A stretch of 64,000 nt of DNA from Salvelinus alpinus. Lineage: Eukaryota; Chordata; Actinopteri; Salmoniformes; Salmonidae. The translations under genes were made by a program, and so were the position numbers. Every line of letters begins with the position of its first letter. The first letter of the stretch is position 1. The notes under the pieces were generated by a model. That model was given only the letters and a program-made list of their open reading frames with translations, was not told the DNA's origin and did not search any database. The stretch spans positions 13,401,612 through 13,465,611 of the forward strand of contig NC_092094.1 in assembly GCF_045679555.1 (NCBI RefSeq), read 5' to 3'. This document shows positions 38,058 through 50,324 of this stretch, in pieces.

Positions 38058-40114
38058 AAAACAAAACCCTAATACTACTGTTAATCCAGACATCAACCCC
38101 ATTGCAGACAGCAATGGATCAACATAATCCTTTTTACCACGAAATGAAATATTTTAAAATCACAGAACTCTGAGAGGCATAAAGCAGTTCAATTAACAAG
38201 CAATTTTCAACTTCAAAATGAGAAGAAAATTGGATGACTGACAAATCGTTTGGGGTTTTGGTTTGGGGTTTTTCAAAAGCCTCAGCTTTTATGCCTCTGA
38301 CTAATGCTGGAATCAAATAATTAATATGAAACTTTCTATGATCTTGTTATTTCTGTTTTTGTCAATGACAGAGTTGAGTTCATTGTTTGATCCCTGTGAT
38401 CAGAACGTTCAAGGACCACTGAAAATAGTTAAGTTCTTTTAAAACAACTTAGCACTGACAGCATGAGAAAATTAACACATTTTAATCAATTAATGTGTCA
38501 TGTGTCATGTCGCATTATGTATTCAATATAATTTGAGCAATTATCTCAATATTATATTCCTTCTTTTGAGATACAAATATTACATAGACATTTGATAGAT
38601 TATAGTTAGATACGTCCATTGTTTGCTACTAATGCTTGGTATAAAAAGAGTGCAAGAGGTTCTTACTAGTCATTACTAGTCATAATACATTGATAATTAA
38701 ATGAAACCATTCTCAGTGGTGTTAAATGGACTGTGGTGCAGTAGAAGGTGATAATTGTAAATTAGGTTGTGTGGTGTTTCACTCTCTGTGAATAGAGAAT
38801 ATGTGCTAGGCTTTATCAAAAACGTAAGTGTTCTACAGCGCAGATATAGTCGTTCTTATAACTTTTCAATCAATAAAATCAGTATTTGGAAATGAATAAA
38901 GAGCAATCGAGTCATTACAGACACCTCTCTCACAAACAGGGCACCAGAAGCTTTAAAGACTGCACGTACATGCATGACATTCTAAACCACAGCTATTTCA
39001 AGGACCTGCACTCTAATATTGTACATACTTTACATCTCAGTATGTTTAGTTTGTAACTCAGCCATTGCTGTCTTTAGCATCGTTCCCAACCCAAGACCAT
39101 CCTAATCCACAAATAACTGTTTGTCCAAACTGGCCTGTAGTAATTGCTAACGCTGAGGTTGCCACAACAGGAAGAAAAAAATACAGCAGTACTGTAATTG
39201 TCATTTTGCGAGGCTTTTATCTCCTGCTGATCTGATGTAGACAGGTAAACTCATTGGACCCAGTCTAACTCCTGACTCTTTGCTTCTCCCCTCTGGGATA
39301 TTGGCCAGTAATGTGCAGTGAAAAATACACTTTGAGAACTTTTTCATTCTTTTAAGAACAAGCTATGATGTGCCCTGTTGGCTTCTTTTCACCATTGGTC
39401 CTTGTGCTTGCCAAAGGCATCTGAAATTTCCGAAATAAGCAAAATATGTACTAATGTACTATCTGCCAACATCAGCCAGGGTACTATAAATGGAAAATCA
39501 TGTAAATGTTGTGTTTGTTGTGAACTATCCCTTTAATGGTTAATACAGAGGGTCAGGGAAAGTAATCAGCACAAAGCTTGTTACCAAATCACAGAAACGG
39601 AGTGCACCTACATTACATTAACTAGTCGTTCATAAGAACAATAGATACAGTAGCTAACAATGTGACCTCTCATATTCTGTTGTGCAATATCATAACCAAC
39701 ATCTTCAAGATGTGGGATCTCTATAGACATCAGAAAATACATTGAGGTATCTGATTTTCATCCAATTTGGGCTAAACTGCCTGCTTAAAGCACTACACCC
39801 CTTGTTCATTCAACGAGTCGGGCAAGGCACCAGTGACAGGGCCTTCCACATTGTAATGTTCAGTCTCTTTCATGATTGCCAGAGCTACTTAGAGGCTTAG
39901 AGAGGGGGGGAGAAGCAGGCAATTAGTGTGTGAAATAGATATCCCCGGCTTTTCCACCACCAGCCCTGGTTTGCCCAGAATACACTATGTTACCTCTGTC
40001 AGCAAAACCTTGACAAGCTTTAGTTTGTGCTTACCTAGCGAGCATCTCCAGTGAAATCGATGGAATCCCTAATGGAGTTTTAGAGAAATGTTAAGAATTG
40101 TTAAGAAACATGCC
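38058..40114. other. Unassigned sequence downstream of rassf9
   Basis: AT-rich and free of the young repeats that fill the rest of the left half. Only chance-length frames are seen. It may include distal 3' UTR of rassf9, but nothing proves it. Confidence 0.5.
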
Positions 40115-40120
40115 TTTATT
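40115..40120 (-). promoter_or_regulatory. rassf9: Possible rassf9 polyadenylation signal
   Basis: TTTATT on the plus strand is AATAAA on the minus strand, about 0.6 kb after the rassf9 stop codon. It is the first canonical hexamer I noticed on that side; other AT-rich candidates further left cannot be excluded. Confidence 0.45.
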
Positions 40121-40715
40121 GTTGCAGTAAAGAATGTACATTTATATATATATATATTTTTTAGCTTAAATGGCTTTCATTTTACATGAATGATAGTGAC
40201 TACCTGCACACATATTGAGAAATATAGAGTTTGGCTTCATATGCTTTTGGAATGTATATAAACATACAGTAACAAATAGTCTAATGCTCCAAAACAAGAA
40301 CACAAATAAATATAGTTTTCACTTACATCTCATTGTTCTTTTGTCATTTTGATGAATCTCTGTGTGACATTATATCTTATAGCTTATGAAGAAAATATGA
40401 ATAGATAATGCTTTACAGTTTATAACAAAGGCAGACTGGTAAAATTCTACATCTACAAAGGTCTGCTGAATGTTTTAATATAAAACAATCATTTTATGTT
40501 TTGTGTTTTGGTCAATCTATTAATACTTAATGAAGTGTCATGCAATGGGCACGTCAAAAGTAGGAATAGTAAGAAAATACTATTATCATTTGAAGTAGCA
40601 AATGTGTCAGTGTAACTCAATGATTAATACAGTATCAAATTAGTCCACCAGGCAAATAGTGCATATAGCGGGATTGTCTATTGCCTTCTGAGGTGAATCC
40701 AGAGAGGCAGACATC

Positions 40716-42054
40716 TCAGACATCAGTGTCCAGCGGTGGCAGGATCATGTCCAGACAGGGAGACAGTGAGTCCTGACTGTGTGTGGAGCTGATCCCTGTG
40801 TCTGAGTCTGTGTCTGTAACATCTGTAGGGGACAGGCTGTGTTTCAGTCTCACTGCCTGTGGAACAATGCATGGGGCCGGGCATTTCATAGTCCCGAGCC
40901 TGGGCGTTTCCTGCACGCTGTCCCCCACCTGCAGTGTGCTCAGCTGGGAAGCCAGCTGCCAGCAATCCTGGTCCTTGGAGAACAGTGTGGATTCATAGCC
41001 CTTCAGCTCCTTCTCCAGCTGGGCCGTTTGGATGTGAAGGGACACGCCGGTGCGCAGACTAAGCCTCAGTTCGGCCTGCAGTCTCTCCAGTTCTGCCGCC
41101 TCCCAGGACAGGTCTGGGTCAGAAGTTACCCCTGCCGTTGCCCCCTGTAACTGAGTATCCTTGTCGGGGACCTCCGGCAACGCTAACATGGCCCTCGTCA
41201 GCTCTACGTCGATGTCCTGGGACAGCTGGGCTATAAGCTCCTCGTGCCTGAGCAGCTGCATCTCCAACTGGGCCACACCGTCACTAGTATACACGCACTC
41301 CTGCAGCAGCTCCTGCTCTGAAACCCCTGGCTGGCTGTCCAGGTTCTGGTTGTGGCTGTGGGGGAAGGAGATCGGGGAGAGTGAGGAGAATCCCTCATGG
41401 AGAAGCTCTGTATCCTGTTGTCCTCCCTGCAGCTCCATCTCAAAGCGTTCCATCTCACAGTCCAGCTCCCTCATCCTCTGGATCTGATGTCGGATGGTGT
41501 GGTCCTGTTGGATAAGCAGCTGAACCATCCTGTCTATCTCCTCGCTGCCCGGAGAAGATCCCACTACCCTCTTCTCCTTATGGATCTTCTCCAGCTTCCT
41601 GAAGGCCTTCTTCACCATCCGTTTCTGCCTCTCCACTGGCAGTGACTGGGAGTACTGTGCCGGGCCTTGTTCCCATCTCTTAGCCCCCTTAGCCCCCTTC
41701 AAGTTGACCCCTTTCTTGCATCCTGCTTGGGGTACAAAATCGCTGGCCTTTACCAGGGTGAACTGGATGAATGGTCGCTGGTCTCCCCAGGCGTTCCATA
41801 GCCTGAGGATGCGGGTTAATGGGGGCAGAGCCCTCTCAAAGCCTTTCCACCGCTCTAGCAGGCAGAAGTCTTTAGGGTCGCCGTGCAGAATTTTCTTGCT
41901 CTCAGGGATGGTCTTGTGGTCGTCCAGCAAGGCCTGCACTATGTCAGCACACGTGGTGTGTTTGGTGACACCGCACACCACCTTCTCCTCATCACACACA
42001 GACACCTGGATCTCCTTTCCTAGCACAGTTTCCTTGTCGTCTTTGTCCTTCGCT
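40716..42054 (-). CDS. rassf9: rassf9 exon 2: Ras association domain family member 9
   Basis: Main exon of an N-terminal RASSF protein; with exon 1 (48565-48611) the product is 461 residues (human RASSF9 about 435). The exon starts after the acceptor TTTTTCCTAG and continues codon 16. A Ras-association domain covers about residues 29-121, with SVCDEEKVVCGVTKHTTCAD, DFCLLERWKGFERALPPLTR and FIQFTLVKA matching the family. Then comes a basic stretch (ERQKRMVKKAFRKLEKIHKE, 157-176) and coiled-coil-prone segments (about 186-225, 270-300 and 330-380). The C-terminus is Ser/Asp/Pro-rich and ends DTDV, which fits a class I PDZ-binding ligand. In mammals RASSF9 (P-CIP1) binds the cytosolic tail of the amidating enzyme PAM and associates with recycling endosomes, and it affects epidermal homeostasis; transfer of those roles to this gene is inference. 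No frameshift or stop is present, so the gene looks functional. Confidence 0.93.
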
Positions 42055-45000
42055 CTAGGAAAAAGACAAATACAAAACGGAATAATTTTGGTAAGTGTTT
42101 GAATAGTCAACAGGTTCTGATATGGTACGACTTGGTTATACTGTATGTGTTAGACATCAATGGGTATAATTGAAATAACCATTGAACAGCATGAAATGTC
42201 CCAGAATGTAATGATGTGCAATTATGGATAAACCTAGTTTTTGACGTGTCATTTCATTAGCCTAACAGCTTTGGGAAAAAGCACATCCTATGGTTGGTTG
42301 GTGGTCATCAAGGCAGTCGATGAGCAGAAAACGTAGTCACTCAATTTGCTCAGCACTCCGATTCTGATTCTATGAAATAGTTACTCATCCTCTTACTCAT
42401 CAGACATGATCACTTTATGATTCCGTTCTGAGCTATTTCACTCCAAAGCCCTCATTATCTTTTTGTCTGGACCATAAAAACCTGATTAAAAAATCGCCTC
42501 CAAAATCGGCTTTTGATTATGTCCCTTGTTAAACTCAATGTTTCATTCCTTTGTCTCCTTTCCATGATGGGAAACCCCCATAGTCACGGGCAGTTCAGAT
42601 CAAAAGAGGCAGCGCAGATACCAACACAATTAATCACATTAAGCAATAATCAAACGTAATGTCCAGATAGCATTTTGTGACATGGCAATTTTGTTGCAGT
42701 ACAAGGCACTGAACTTTGTAATGTTTAATACATGGTAATGTTAACATTGGATGTCTTCAGTAGCTCAACAGTAGTTGACTGACTAATATGTTTCAGGCTA
42801 ATGTCCATAGAATCTAATTTAATATCTCATATAAGAACATCTAAATAAGTCCTGTAACTGCATCATATGTCCAAAGGCCAGATACTGCAACATTCCAGTA
42901 CCAAAGTATCCATATCGTTCTCATTGTATGTACAGTGGCTTTCATTCTTTAATTCCATGACATCATAGATCATACCACACATGGTTTTGGTTAGGGTCTG
43001 ATATGGTAAGTCTGGTCCTAGTCTTGGTATCTGGTACTGACTCCATTGTCTGACTGTTGGATAAAAGGGTATCTTAGTCTATATCTGTTCTGTCTGTCTG
43101 TGGAGAGATAACCTTCTCTGACCACAAGATCCAGGTTGGGCTAACATCAAGCTCTTCAGGCATCCTGGAGGCAATGTCAATCATCCCTCTACCAGGCACG
43201 AACAAAGCTTCAGAGTGGCCCCTGGATGACACAGCCCACAGTAGTTACCTGTTCAAAACGACAGACGCTAACACACATCTGACGCACATGTCTACTGTAC
43301 AGTCAGTGATGGGAGAAATATACAATAAACAACCTCATTCAAAAAGAGTTGAATGGAAACGCCAATCCCCGCTAGCTTAGCTCCTCGTGAAGTGTTGGGT
43401 CGAGCTGATATACAGTGCGATATCACCACGTAGTGTTACGGTTTCCAACGGGCGTAAAAACACACAGGTGGAGCATTGTGTAAACTCTGAGCTGAACGAG
43501 GCCTGAGGAATGCGATATGTATGCAACAATGCAACAGGCTAGTTAATGGTTATGGAGACCCTTGGAGATGAAAAGGGAATGCAAATACCTGAGCTATGCA
43601 GAGAGAGGGAAAACAATCTCCTCGACACGCCTCCAGCATTCACAGACAATCACCATGACGACTTTGACCTAACCATTCCTCCACCTCTTCCCTTGGAAAC
43701 CCAAGGAGCACTCAGTAACTTGAGAAATTGGAGACTCTCTTCTGTCTCTCGAAATGTAAAGACTGCCTTCTCCTTTCTCAGTGAGGAGAACAGTAGAGTA
43801 TGGTAGATATAGTACTGTACACTCCCATGGAGCCTTTCCCCCCCAAAATTTACTGAAAAATACATTTTAAAAAACACAGAAAAGTTGCATAGACACATGT
43901 GAAAACAAGCATGCATTCACGCATACACACATACAATTAGTGTTATGGTAGACCAGCTGACCTAAACCCTCAGCTGTGCAGGAAGTCACAGGAAGGCAGA
44001 ACACTAGAGGAAGGGAAGCACCTGTGTTTGTCCTGCAGGGCCACAATCAGTGGAACAACGGCAACATCCTGCTACTTCCTGACAGAATGCTAGTCTATGG
44101 ACAGGGAGGAGGAAAACATGAATTCCATAACTAGAGCTGTGTAAATATGGAACATGAGGTGCACACCTAATGTAACATGAGCAAGGAATATGGGTATATT
44201 GTGTGAGTATGTCTCCATGGATGTCATATTAACAGTGAGCTGTGCTGGGAATAGTTCCCATCCGGTACTGATACATATTCACATCATGGTTAGTGGCATA
44301 GTTAACTGGCCTTTTTCTTACGTTTGAGGCAGCACCCGAAGTAGAGACCTGTGTCAAAACGTGTTCTGTCTCAGTGAGGAGAAGAGGAGGTTACAACTTG
44401 CTCTCTCTCACTCTGAGGACAACCATGTTTACACTTAACTGGTGATAAGATAACAGTGAAGTCGGTGCCAAAACAGTAGACATACACACTGTGTAACACT
44501 GGGAACTGTATGTCTCCTCTCCTCTCGAGCCAACTCCCTGCCTGGACAAATACAAAGTCTGCATGGGCCAATGGGTTGATTTAATCAAAGCCAATACATT
44601 CATGAGGGCTGTGAACTGGTGTGTCACTTCATATGCATAGCTGGGGAATATGTTATGGTTTGGGGCAGGAACGTATGTGGGCGCCCTTACAGGTCTACAT
44701 TGATAAACTTATATACAGTACTTTATGACAGAAATGTACATGAATGTGCTGATGAACTTGAGTGTGCCAATCGTTAAAAAAAACTAAATACAAACTACAC
44801 ACAGTCAAAGTCTACATACATGTAGGTTTTATATCCTACTTTGTCATTGCTAATGTCAAATAAATCTGTGTCATTCAATAATTCCTAATTTAATAGGGAG
44901 CTAAATGCTGAGTAATCTACAGAAACCTGATCAAGCACACTTGACCCCTGAGTAGATGTTGGAAGTACATAAAGGCCTGTGGTGGAGGAGAAACTCTATT

Positions 45001-45854
45001 CTATTAAACTACCAGGTGATATGCAGTTTGTGTGTTTCTGTGATCTACGTTGGAACACCACAGCATTTATAGTTCACATTGCTAGAGCACTTCTTGTTCC
45101 CTAAGACATATCATAAAAGTCATTTAATACAGTAAAAATGATCTCATCAATTTAAAAACCACCCTTGGCAAATTTACACTGAAGAATCAAATGCATTTTC
45201 TTTAAAGTTTGAACAAGTCCCAACAAGTGAGACCAAATTATTAGCGCTACTCTATGTCACAACGTGTTGTCTGAGTGACACTATCAACTAGACAAACAGG
45301 GAAACATGGATCTATTGATATTCTGTGACAGTTGCCCATCTGTGATGCTATGAACGTAAACATTTGTTGAGCTGTTGTTATCAAGACTAGTTTGAGTGGG
45401 AAGTGACTACACTAGATTACAATATATCGGTGGAGACTGTTGGAAGGAGCTATATTGGAGGAAGGGCTAATATTAATCGCTGGAATGGAATAAACGGAAC
45501 GGTTATGTTGCTTTACATCCATATTCAAAGAACATAGAAAAAGTAACAGAGCCTGAAGTGCAAGACAGGAACGGTTCTTGAAAGAGTTGTAGTAGTGTGA
45601 ATGCACCAGACAGTTTCACATCTAAATCCTTCTAAAGATACTAGAAACCATCATCATCTTTCATATGTAATCCAAGCCCATCCATTCAATTAAATAAGGC
45701 CCAAAGAAAATGGGAGCGAATACTGTACTGTACAGTAAGTGGGGTTAATCCTGTTTGTGTAAAGCCATGTCCCACAGGCGGTTTCCCAAACACAAATAAC
45801 TATGTGGAGGGCTGCTATCATGGGACGAAACAGGAGGAGACTAGGTCTTCTGTG

Positions 45855-45958
45855 TTCCAAATGGCACCCTAGGGGCTGCCTCACAAATGGCAGCCTACCT
45901 TATTGGCCCTGGTCAAAAGTAGTGCACTAAATAGGGAATAGGTTGCCATTTGGGATGC
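45855..45958. mobile_element. Short palindromic MITE (CCAAATGGCA termini), copy 1
   Basis: Ends CCAAATGGCACCCTA and TTGCCATTTGGGA are inverted repeats, with CTGGTCAAAAGTAGTGCACT inside. A sister copy is at 58919-59026. Located in rassf9 intron 1. Confidence 0.8.
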
Positions 45959-46230
45959 AGCCTGGAGAGGCACACAGTTCTCGGCTCTTATCTTAAGAGG
46001 ATGAGGGATTTGGAAGGAAATAACATCACTTCTCTATCTGGGTTCGTTGATCTCTAGGATGACTCCCAGTCAGATAGGCATCTGGGAGAAAAGACAAAAT
46101 AATCTACGCCCTTACCCTATTCTCGTCTCTCCCGGGCCGGTGCAGCACTGGAGAAGAGTCCTTACTGTATCATATGGTTGTGAAGAGAAGTGGCATCCAG
46201 TTTTAAAGGAAAGTATGTTGTTTTCAGACT

Positions 46231-46626
46231 GTTTCAATGGGTCAAATCTGAATTGTCTGACTCTCAGGGTAAATTGTCTTGATCCAGCTGAACATAACCA
46301 AGCTTCCTGTCTATCTACATCAGGGGTGTCAAACTCATTCCATGGAGGGCCGATTGTCTGCTGGTTTTTGGTTTCTTCTTTAAAGACCTAGACAACCAGG
46401 TTAGGGGAGTTCCTTACCAATCAGTGACCTTAATTCATCAATACATTTTCAAGGCAGGAGCAAAAACCTGCAGACATTCGTTCCTCCGTGGAATGAGTTT
46501 GACACGTGATCGACATATTCTAACATGTTTCAATGGGTCAAATTTGAATTGTCTGACCTTCAGGGTAAATTAATTTGATCCAGCTGAATATAACCAAGCT
46601 TCCTGTCTATCTACATATTCTGACAT
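46231..46626. repeat. About 110-bp tandem duplication, one copy carrying a MITE
   Basis: Two copies start GTTTCAATGGGTCAAAT at 46231 and 46527 and both contain AACCAAGCTTCCTGTCTATC and CATATTCTRACAT. The first copy is split after CTACAT by MITE copy 3 (46323-46506); the second is intact. The divergence between copies is about 6 to 8 percent by eye. Confidence 0.85.
46323..46506. mobile_element. MITE with TGTCAAACTCATTCCA termini, copy 3
   Basis: Ends GGGTGTCAAACTCATTCCA and TGGAATGAGTTTGACAC, with the interior AAGACCTAGACAACCAGGTT. Same family as 3573-3745 and 4141-4279, and the best preserved of the three. Located in rassf9 intron 1. Confidence 0.88.
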
Positions 46627-48029
46627 CGAATACAACTACAGTATATCATGCTGAATATTTTTTCCCCTTTAGGATATATCTAAGCCAATCTTTAGGAATG
46701 AATCCAACTTGGTGTATCTCCTTGCTACACAACTTAAATTGACATATCTAGAGATCTGAAAACGTGAGATAATTATAGTTGGCCAAGCTGCTGGGTAATT
46801 ACTACACAACATGAAAAAAGGACATATCTACTGAGGCAACTTGAGCTGAGACTGTTTGAAGTCATCAAAGACAGTCGGACTAGACAGTTAAATACTTCAC
46901 TTGTCGTCAGCTGTGTGTGCAATGAAAATACATTAGTGTCAGACTGGTGCCACTGCCACAATCAGGGTTAGCGATGAATGCCTGAAGAAATGTGTAAAAC
47001 ATACTTTTCTTCACTTCGACCGACATAAAACTGCATCTATTTTTTCTCAAACTTAAAGTGTCAGCAAAGTTCATTCAGCCAAACAAAAGCAATTTATTTA
47101 TTTTTCTCTATAAAAATGTTTTAAGATACTGGAGTAGATTGGAGCTGTTCCAACAACAAGCATCTTTCCTGCATCCTAGATGTGGACCTGCCTAAAGCAT
47201 GACCACATGCAAAATATCCATTAAGCAGGGAGGCATCAGATGGTGGTTTCAGATTAACCACATCAAATGCCTGCATTCAGGTATCTTAACAACGAAACAA
47301 TTATTTATTTAACACAGCATCGCTCGTGGCTAAACAACAAATAGATATTTTTTAATACCTTTCAATGTACAGGGGTCTAGCCTATCTGGGACCATGAAAC
47401 ATCAAAAAGGGAACATAGCCACTTAAGGAAATTGCTCAAGCAAATTATACAAGTGTCGATGACAGGATACCTCTAAACTTGAACCAGGAATGCTCTCTCC
47501 CACTAAACAGTCTCTCAAGTAGAAACGCTTTATGAAAAACTATTTTAGGTTTAATTACAGATTAGTCTGCATCTTAAGAGCAGGTCAACTCTTATTAGAT
47601 TCCATATTATACGCCTTTCTGTCTGGCATAAAACTCCACACCAAAGTCTACAGGGATATTTTACGTTAAATATTTTTTTATTGTCATATAATTTTTATGC
47701 AATTCCATGTCGGACTAAACATGTGTTGACATTTTGTGAAGATTTTCTCCAGTGCACAATGTTATATGAACCCTAGTAATAGCTGATGTGACATGGCCTT
47801 GAGTGTCAAAACAAACCTAGGCAAGGGTTTACAATGTGGTGGCGTAGGTATTATTCATGCCCTGAAATGTATGTGTTCTTATGTTATTACCATGTTATGA
47901 CCCCTCAAAAGTCACTACTGTCATGATTTGTCTGACTGACTGACAGGAGTCTGTCACAGTCATCTGTTCATCTGCAGTGTCTAGAGTTGGTCTGACTTAG
48001 ACATATTGACAGCCACACTTTCCCATCAC

Positions 48030-48088
48030 CACACACGCACCGCACACACACACACACGCACGCACGCACGCACACACGCACACACACA

Positions 48089-48160
<72 letters not shown>
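48030..48160. repeat. (CA)n with CACG interruptions
   Basis: Compound (CA)n / (CACG)n tract of about 130 bp in rassf9 intron 1, some 400 bp inside the intron from exon 1. Confidence 0.95.
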
Positions 48161-48162
<2 letters not shown>

Positions 48163-48564
48163 CTACTTACAACATTAAAATGACCATTTCACCTGCTTAC
48201 AAAACAAAAACCTCCCACAATTTCAACAACAAAAAATGGCACCATTTACCTTTACTGAGCAGGAGAACATTTTAAATGCAAAAGAGTGACAGTATATCAG
48301 AGTCTGGACGAGATGCAAAAATAGCCTATGCTGTTTTCTCTCACATCAATAGATTCGGAAATGAGAGCTGAATTGTTGAACAGCCACATTGGTGGTATTT
48401 TTGGTCAGATGGATAAAACAATTATGTACGTAAAATAAGGAATATTTAGCACCCGGCAGAGGAGCATAAATTCCCTCCTCCACATGTTAAATGTGCCTCA
48501 TATACAGTATTCTACAGTTCTGAATGCAACAGGTGAGAACTAAAAATTACATCTTTAAAATTAC

Positions 48565-48611
48565 CTGTTTTTCAAACGCGCTTTCAGAAAGTTCTTCCCG
48601 AATGGAGCCAT
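48565..48611 (-). CDS. rassf9: rassf9 exon 1 (start codon exon)
   Basis: 47 coding bases on the minus strand: ATG at 48611-48609, encoding MAPFGKNFLKARLKN plus two bases of an Arg codon, then donor GTAA. The peptide matches the start of vertebrate RASSF9 (MAPFG then a basic stretch ending KNR), which fixes this as the first coding exon even though the open frame is too short to be found by length. It splices to 42054, keeping the frame (Asn-Arg-Ala-Lys-Asp-Lys). The first in-frame codons of the exon 2 frame upstream of the acceptor belong to the intron. Confidence 0.9.
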
Positions 48612-49856
48612 AGCAAACCGCTCAACTGAAACACAATTATCCAAAATGCTGCCAAAATGGGTTACAGCCACTGCATGGCCGGACGTCTGTGACTTTTTCA
48701 CAAACTGGTGTAGGTTTGTCACTCACAAAAAAGTTGAACACTGTCCCAAATCGGAACGCTTGTCATAGCGCACTTCAGTGAGAGGCCGCCCCATCGTACA
48801 ACTGAGGGTGGCGTTTATCCAAGAAGGAGGCGTAAATCTCAGCCGCACTTATTCTGCGCGTTCAAAACGGTTCTTTATCATGACCAACACATCAAAGCAT
48901 ACATTTGCCATTTTAAAAGAGGACAGAACAGAAGCCAATATAATTTTTTTGTGGGGGGGGAACTTTCTATGTTATACAGTGGGAATATCGATATTCACAT
49001 TTCTGTTAGAGAGAGCAAATCATTCATTCGTTCATGTTTGTTCATATATGGACTATTTTATCCCTGTGTTCACTTGAGAATAGTCGTGTTGGTTAATGGT
49101 TTCCCACAACCCAGTAATTTATTACAGCCCACTAGGCAGCATATGAATGCGCGATGGAAGAGCAAGTAGACATAATTTGCTTGAGACTGACGTCTAGCGG
49201 GAGTGCATTTTCATCACGATAGCATGACCTATGTATGGTACAATTAGACTATACATCATCGATGTTTGGGATTACCAGTAGCCTAGGGTTTTTGATAGAA
49301 GTTGTTAATATGTTATTACACAAAATGGTTATTACACAAATAATGTATTTATTTATTTCAAATGTATGACAATGGAATCGTTGGGGAAAAAATTAAGAAA
49401 ACAAATATAATTTAATAATCACACACATTTAGTTTGATAGTTGAATATGGTGAAAATAAGCCTATAATACAACTCATATAATAAAACTCCCTATACCCAT
49501 AATAATAACTTCACAGCATTTGGTCTCAAGGTAAGAAGAGTGATACAACTTTAATTTTACCACATTGATCTAGGCTTGATAAGACACCATTAAATCATAA
49601 TTTAGACACCACCTAAAACATCCAGAAATAAGTGTTAGAAAAATATTGGGGTTTATAGAGTATTTGTAGAGCCCTGAGAGTGTGTCTCTGAATCCCAGTG
49701 AGACAGGGGGTCCTCAACTTCAGACACACAGCTCTCCTTCACAAACAAATCAGAAAACCAATCAGTCTACCCACTCTAAAGTAATAAATATAACCAAATA
49801 TGAAAATAACCACATCTAGAAGTTGTATGATGCAAAACCCTGATGTGTGACGCGGG
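48612..49856. other. Intergenic region between rassf9 and nts (divergent promoters)
   Basis: Separates the two divergent genes. The part next to rassf9 (48700-48870) is richer in CG than its surroundings and probably holds the rassf9 5' UTR and promoter; no TATA box is evident for rassf9. No young transposon was recognised here, unlike in the flanks. Confidence 0.6.
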
Positions 49857-50032
49857 GATGACGTCTGATGTCACGATGACACAGCGCCAGGGCTCATAGG
49901 TTGAGAAAGAGGGGGAGAGGGTGATGAGAGAGAGAGAAAGGGGGAGAGGGAAGGGGGAGAGGATGAGGAATGGAGGATGAAGGAGGGAGTGGGGGGGGAG
50001 TGGTCCTCTGACATCATTCTACCTCTTATATA
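49857..50032 (+). promoter_or_regulatory. nts: nts promoter: CRE-like elements and TATA box
   Basis: A TATATA at 50027-50032 lies about 25 to 30 bases before a likely start site, 230 bases before the ATG. Just upstream, TGACATCA (50009-50016) is a near-consensus CRE. Further up, TGACGTCTGATGTCACGATGACAC-type sequence (from 49859; half sites TGACGTCT, TGTCA and ATGACAC) forms a cluster of CRE/AP-1 half sites. Mammalian neurotensin promoters are known to use CRE-like, AP-1 and glucocorticoid elements within about 200 bp of the start; the equivalence here is inferred. Confidence 0.6.
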
Positions 50033-50263
50033 CTGAGGGAATGGAGTCCAGTGTTCTTCACTTCATTCATTCTACCTACAGCCAGGAGGACACAGGCACA
50101 CACTGTCACTGACAGGAAAAAGAGAACACAAGGAGAAACAGACTGAGTGAGTACACTCCTTCTCCACCTCCATCTCTGTCTCTCTTTCTGCATTTGACCC
50201 CTAACCCTATGGACTTGGGTCCTGCTTAGCTAGCTGGATTCAGAGTGTGGGATTTTCTCCAAG

Positions 50264-50324
50264 ATGCAGGCACAGTTGGCGTTTGTGCTTCTCCTCTGTT
50301 TGACGTGTGGCATATTATGTTCAG
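50264..50324 (+). CDS. nts: nts exon 1: signal peptide of the neurotensin precursor
   Basis: 61 coding bases from ATG 50264 to the donor TCAG/GTAAGC. It encodes MQAQLAFVLLLCLTCGILCS, a typical signal peptide (hydrophobic core AFVLLLCLTC) with likely cleavage after residue 20, as in other neurotensin precursors. The ATG is chosen because it opens this hydrophobic peptide and is 230 bp after a TATA box. The exon ends with one base of codon 21, which is completed by exon 2 (phase 1), restoring GAT (Asp). Confidence 0.88.

Larger units (their letters stand above)
42055..48564 (-). other. rassf9: rassf9 intron 1
   Basis: About 6.5 kb between GT at 48564-48563 (AAACAG/GTAA on the minus strand) and AG at 42056-42055. 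It contains a palindromic MITE (45855-45958), a tandem duplication with a MITE (46231-46626) and a (CA)n tract (48030-48160). Open frames inside it are short and unrecognised. Confidence 0.85.
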
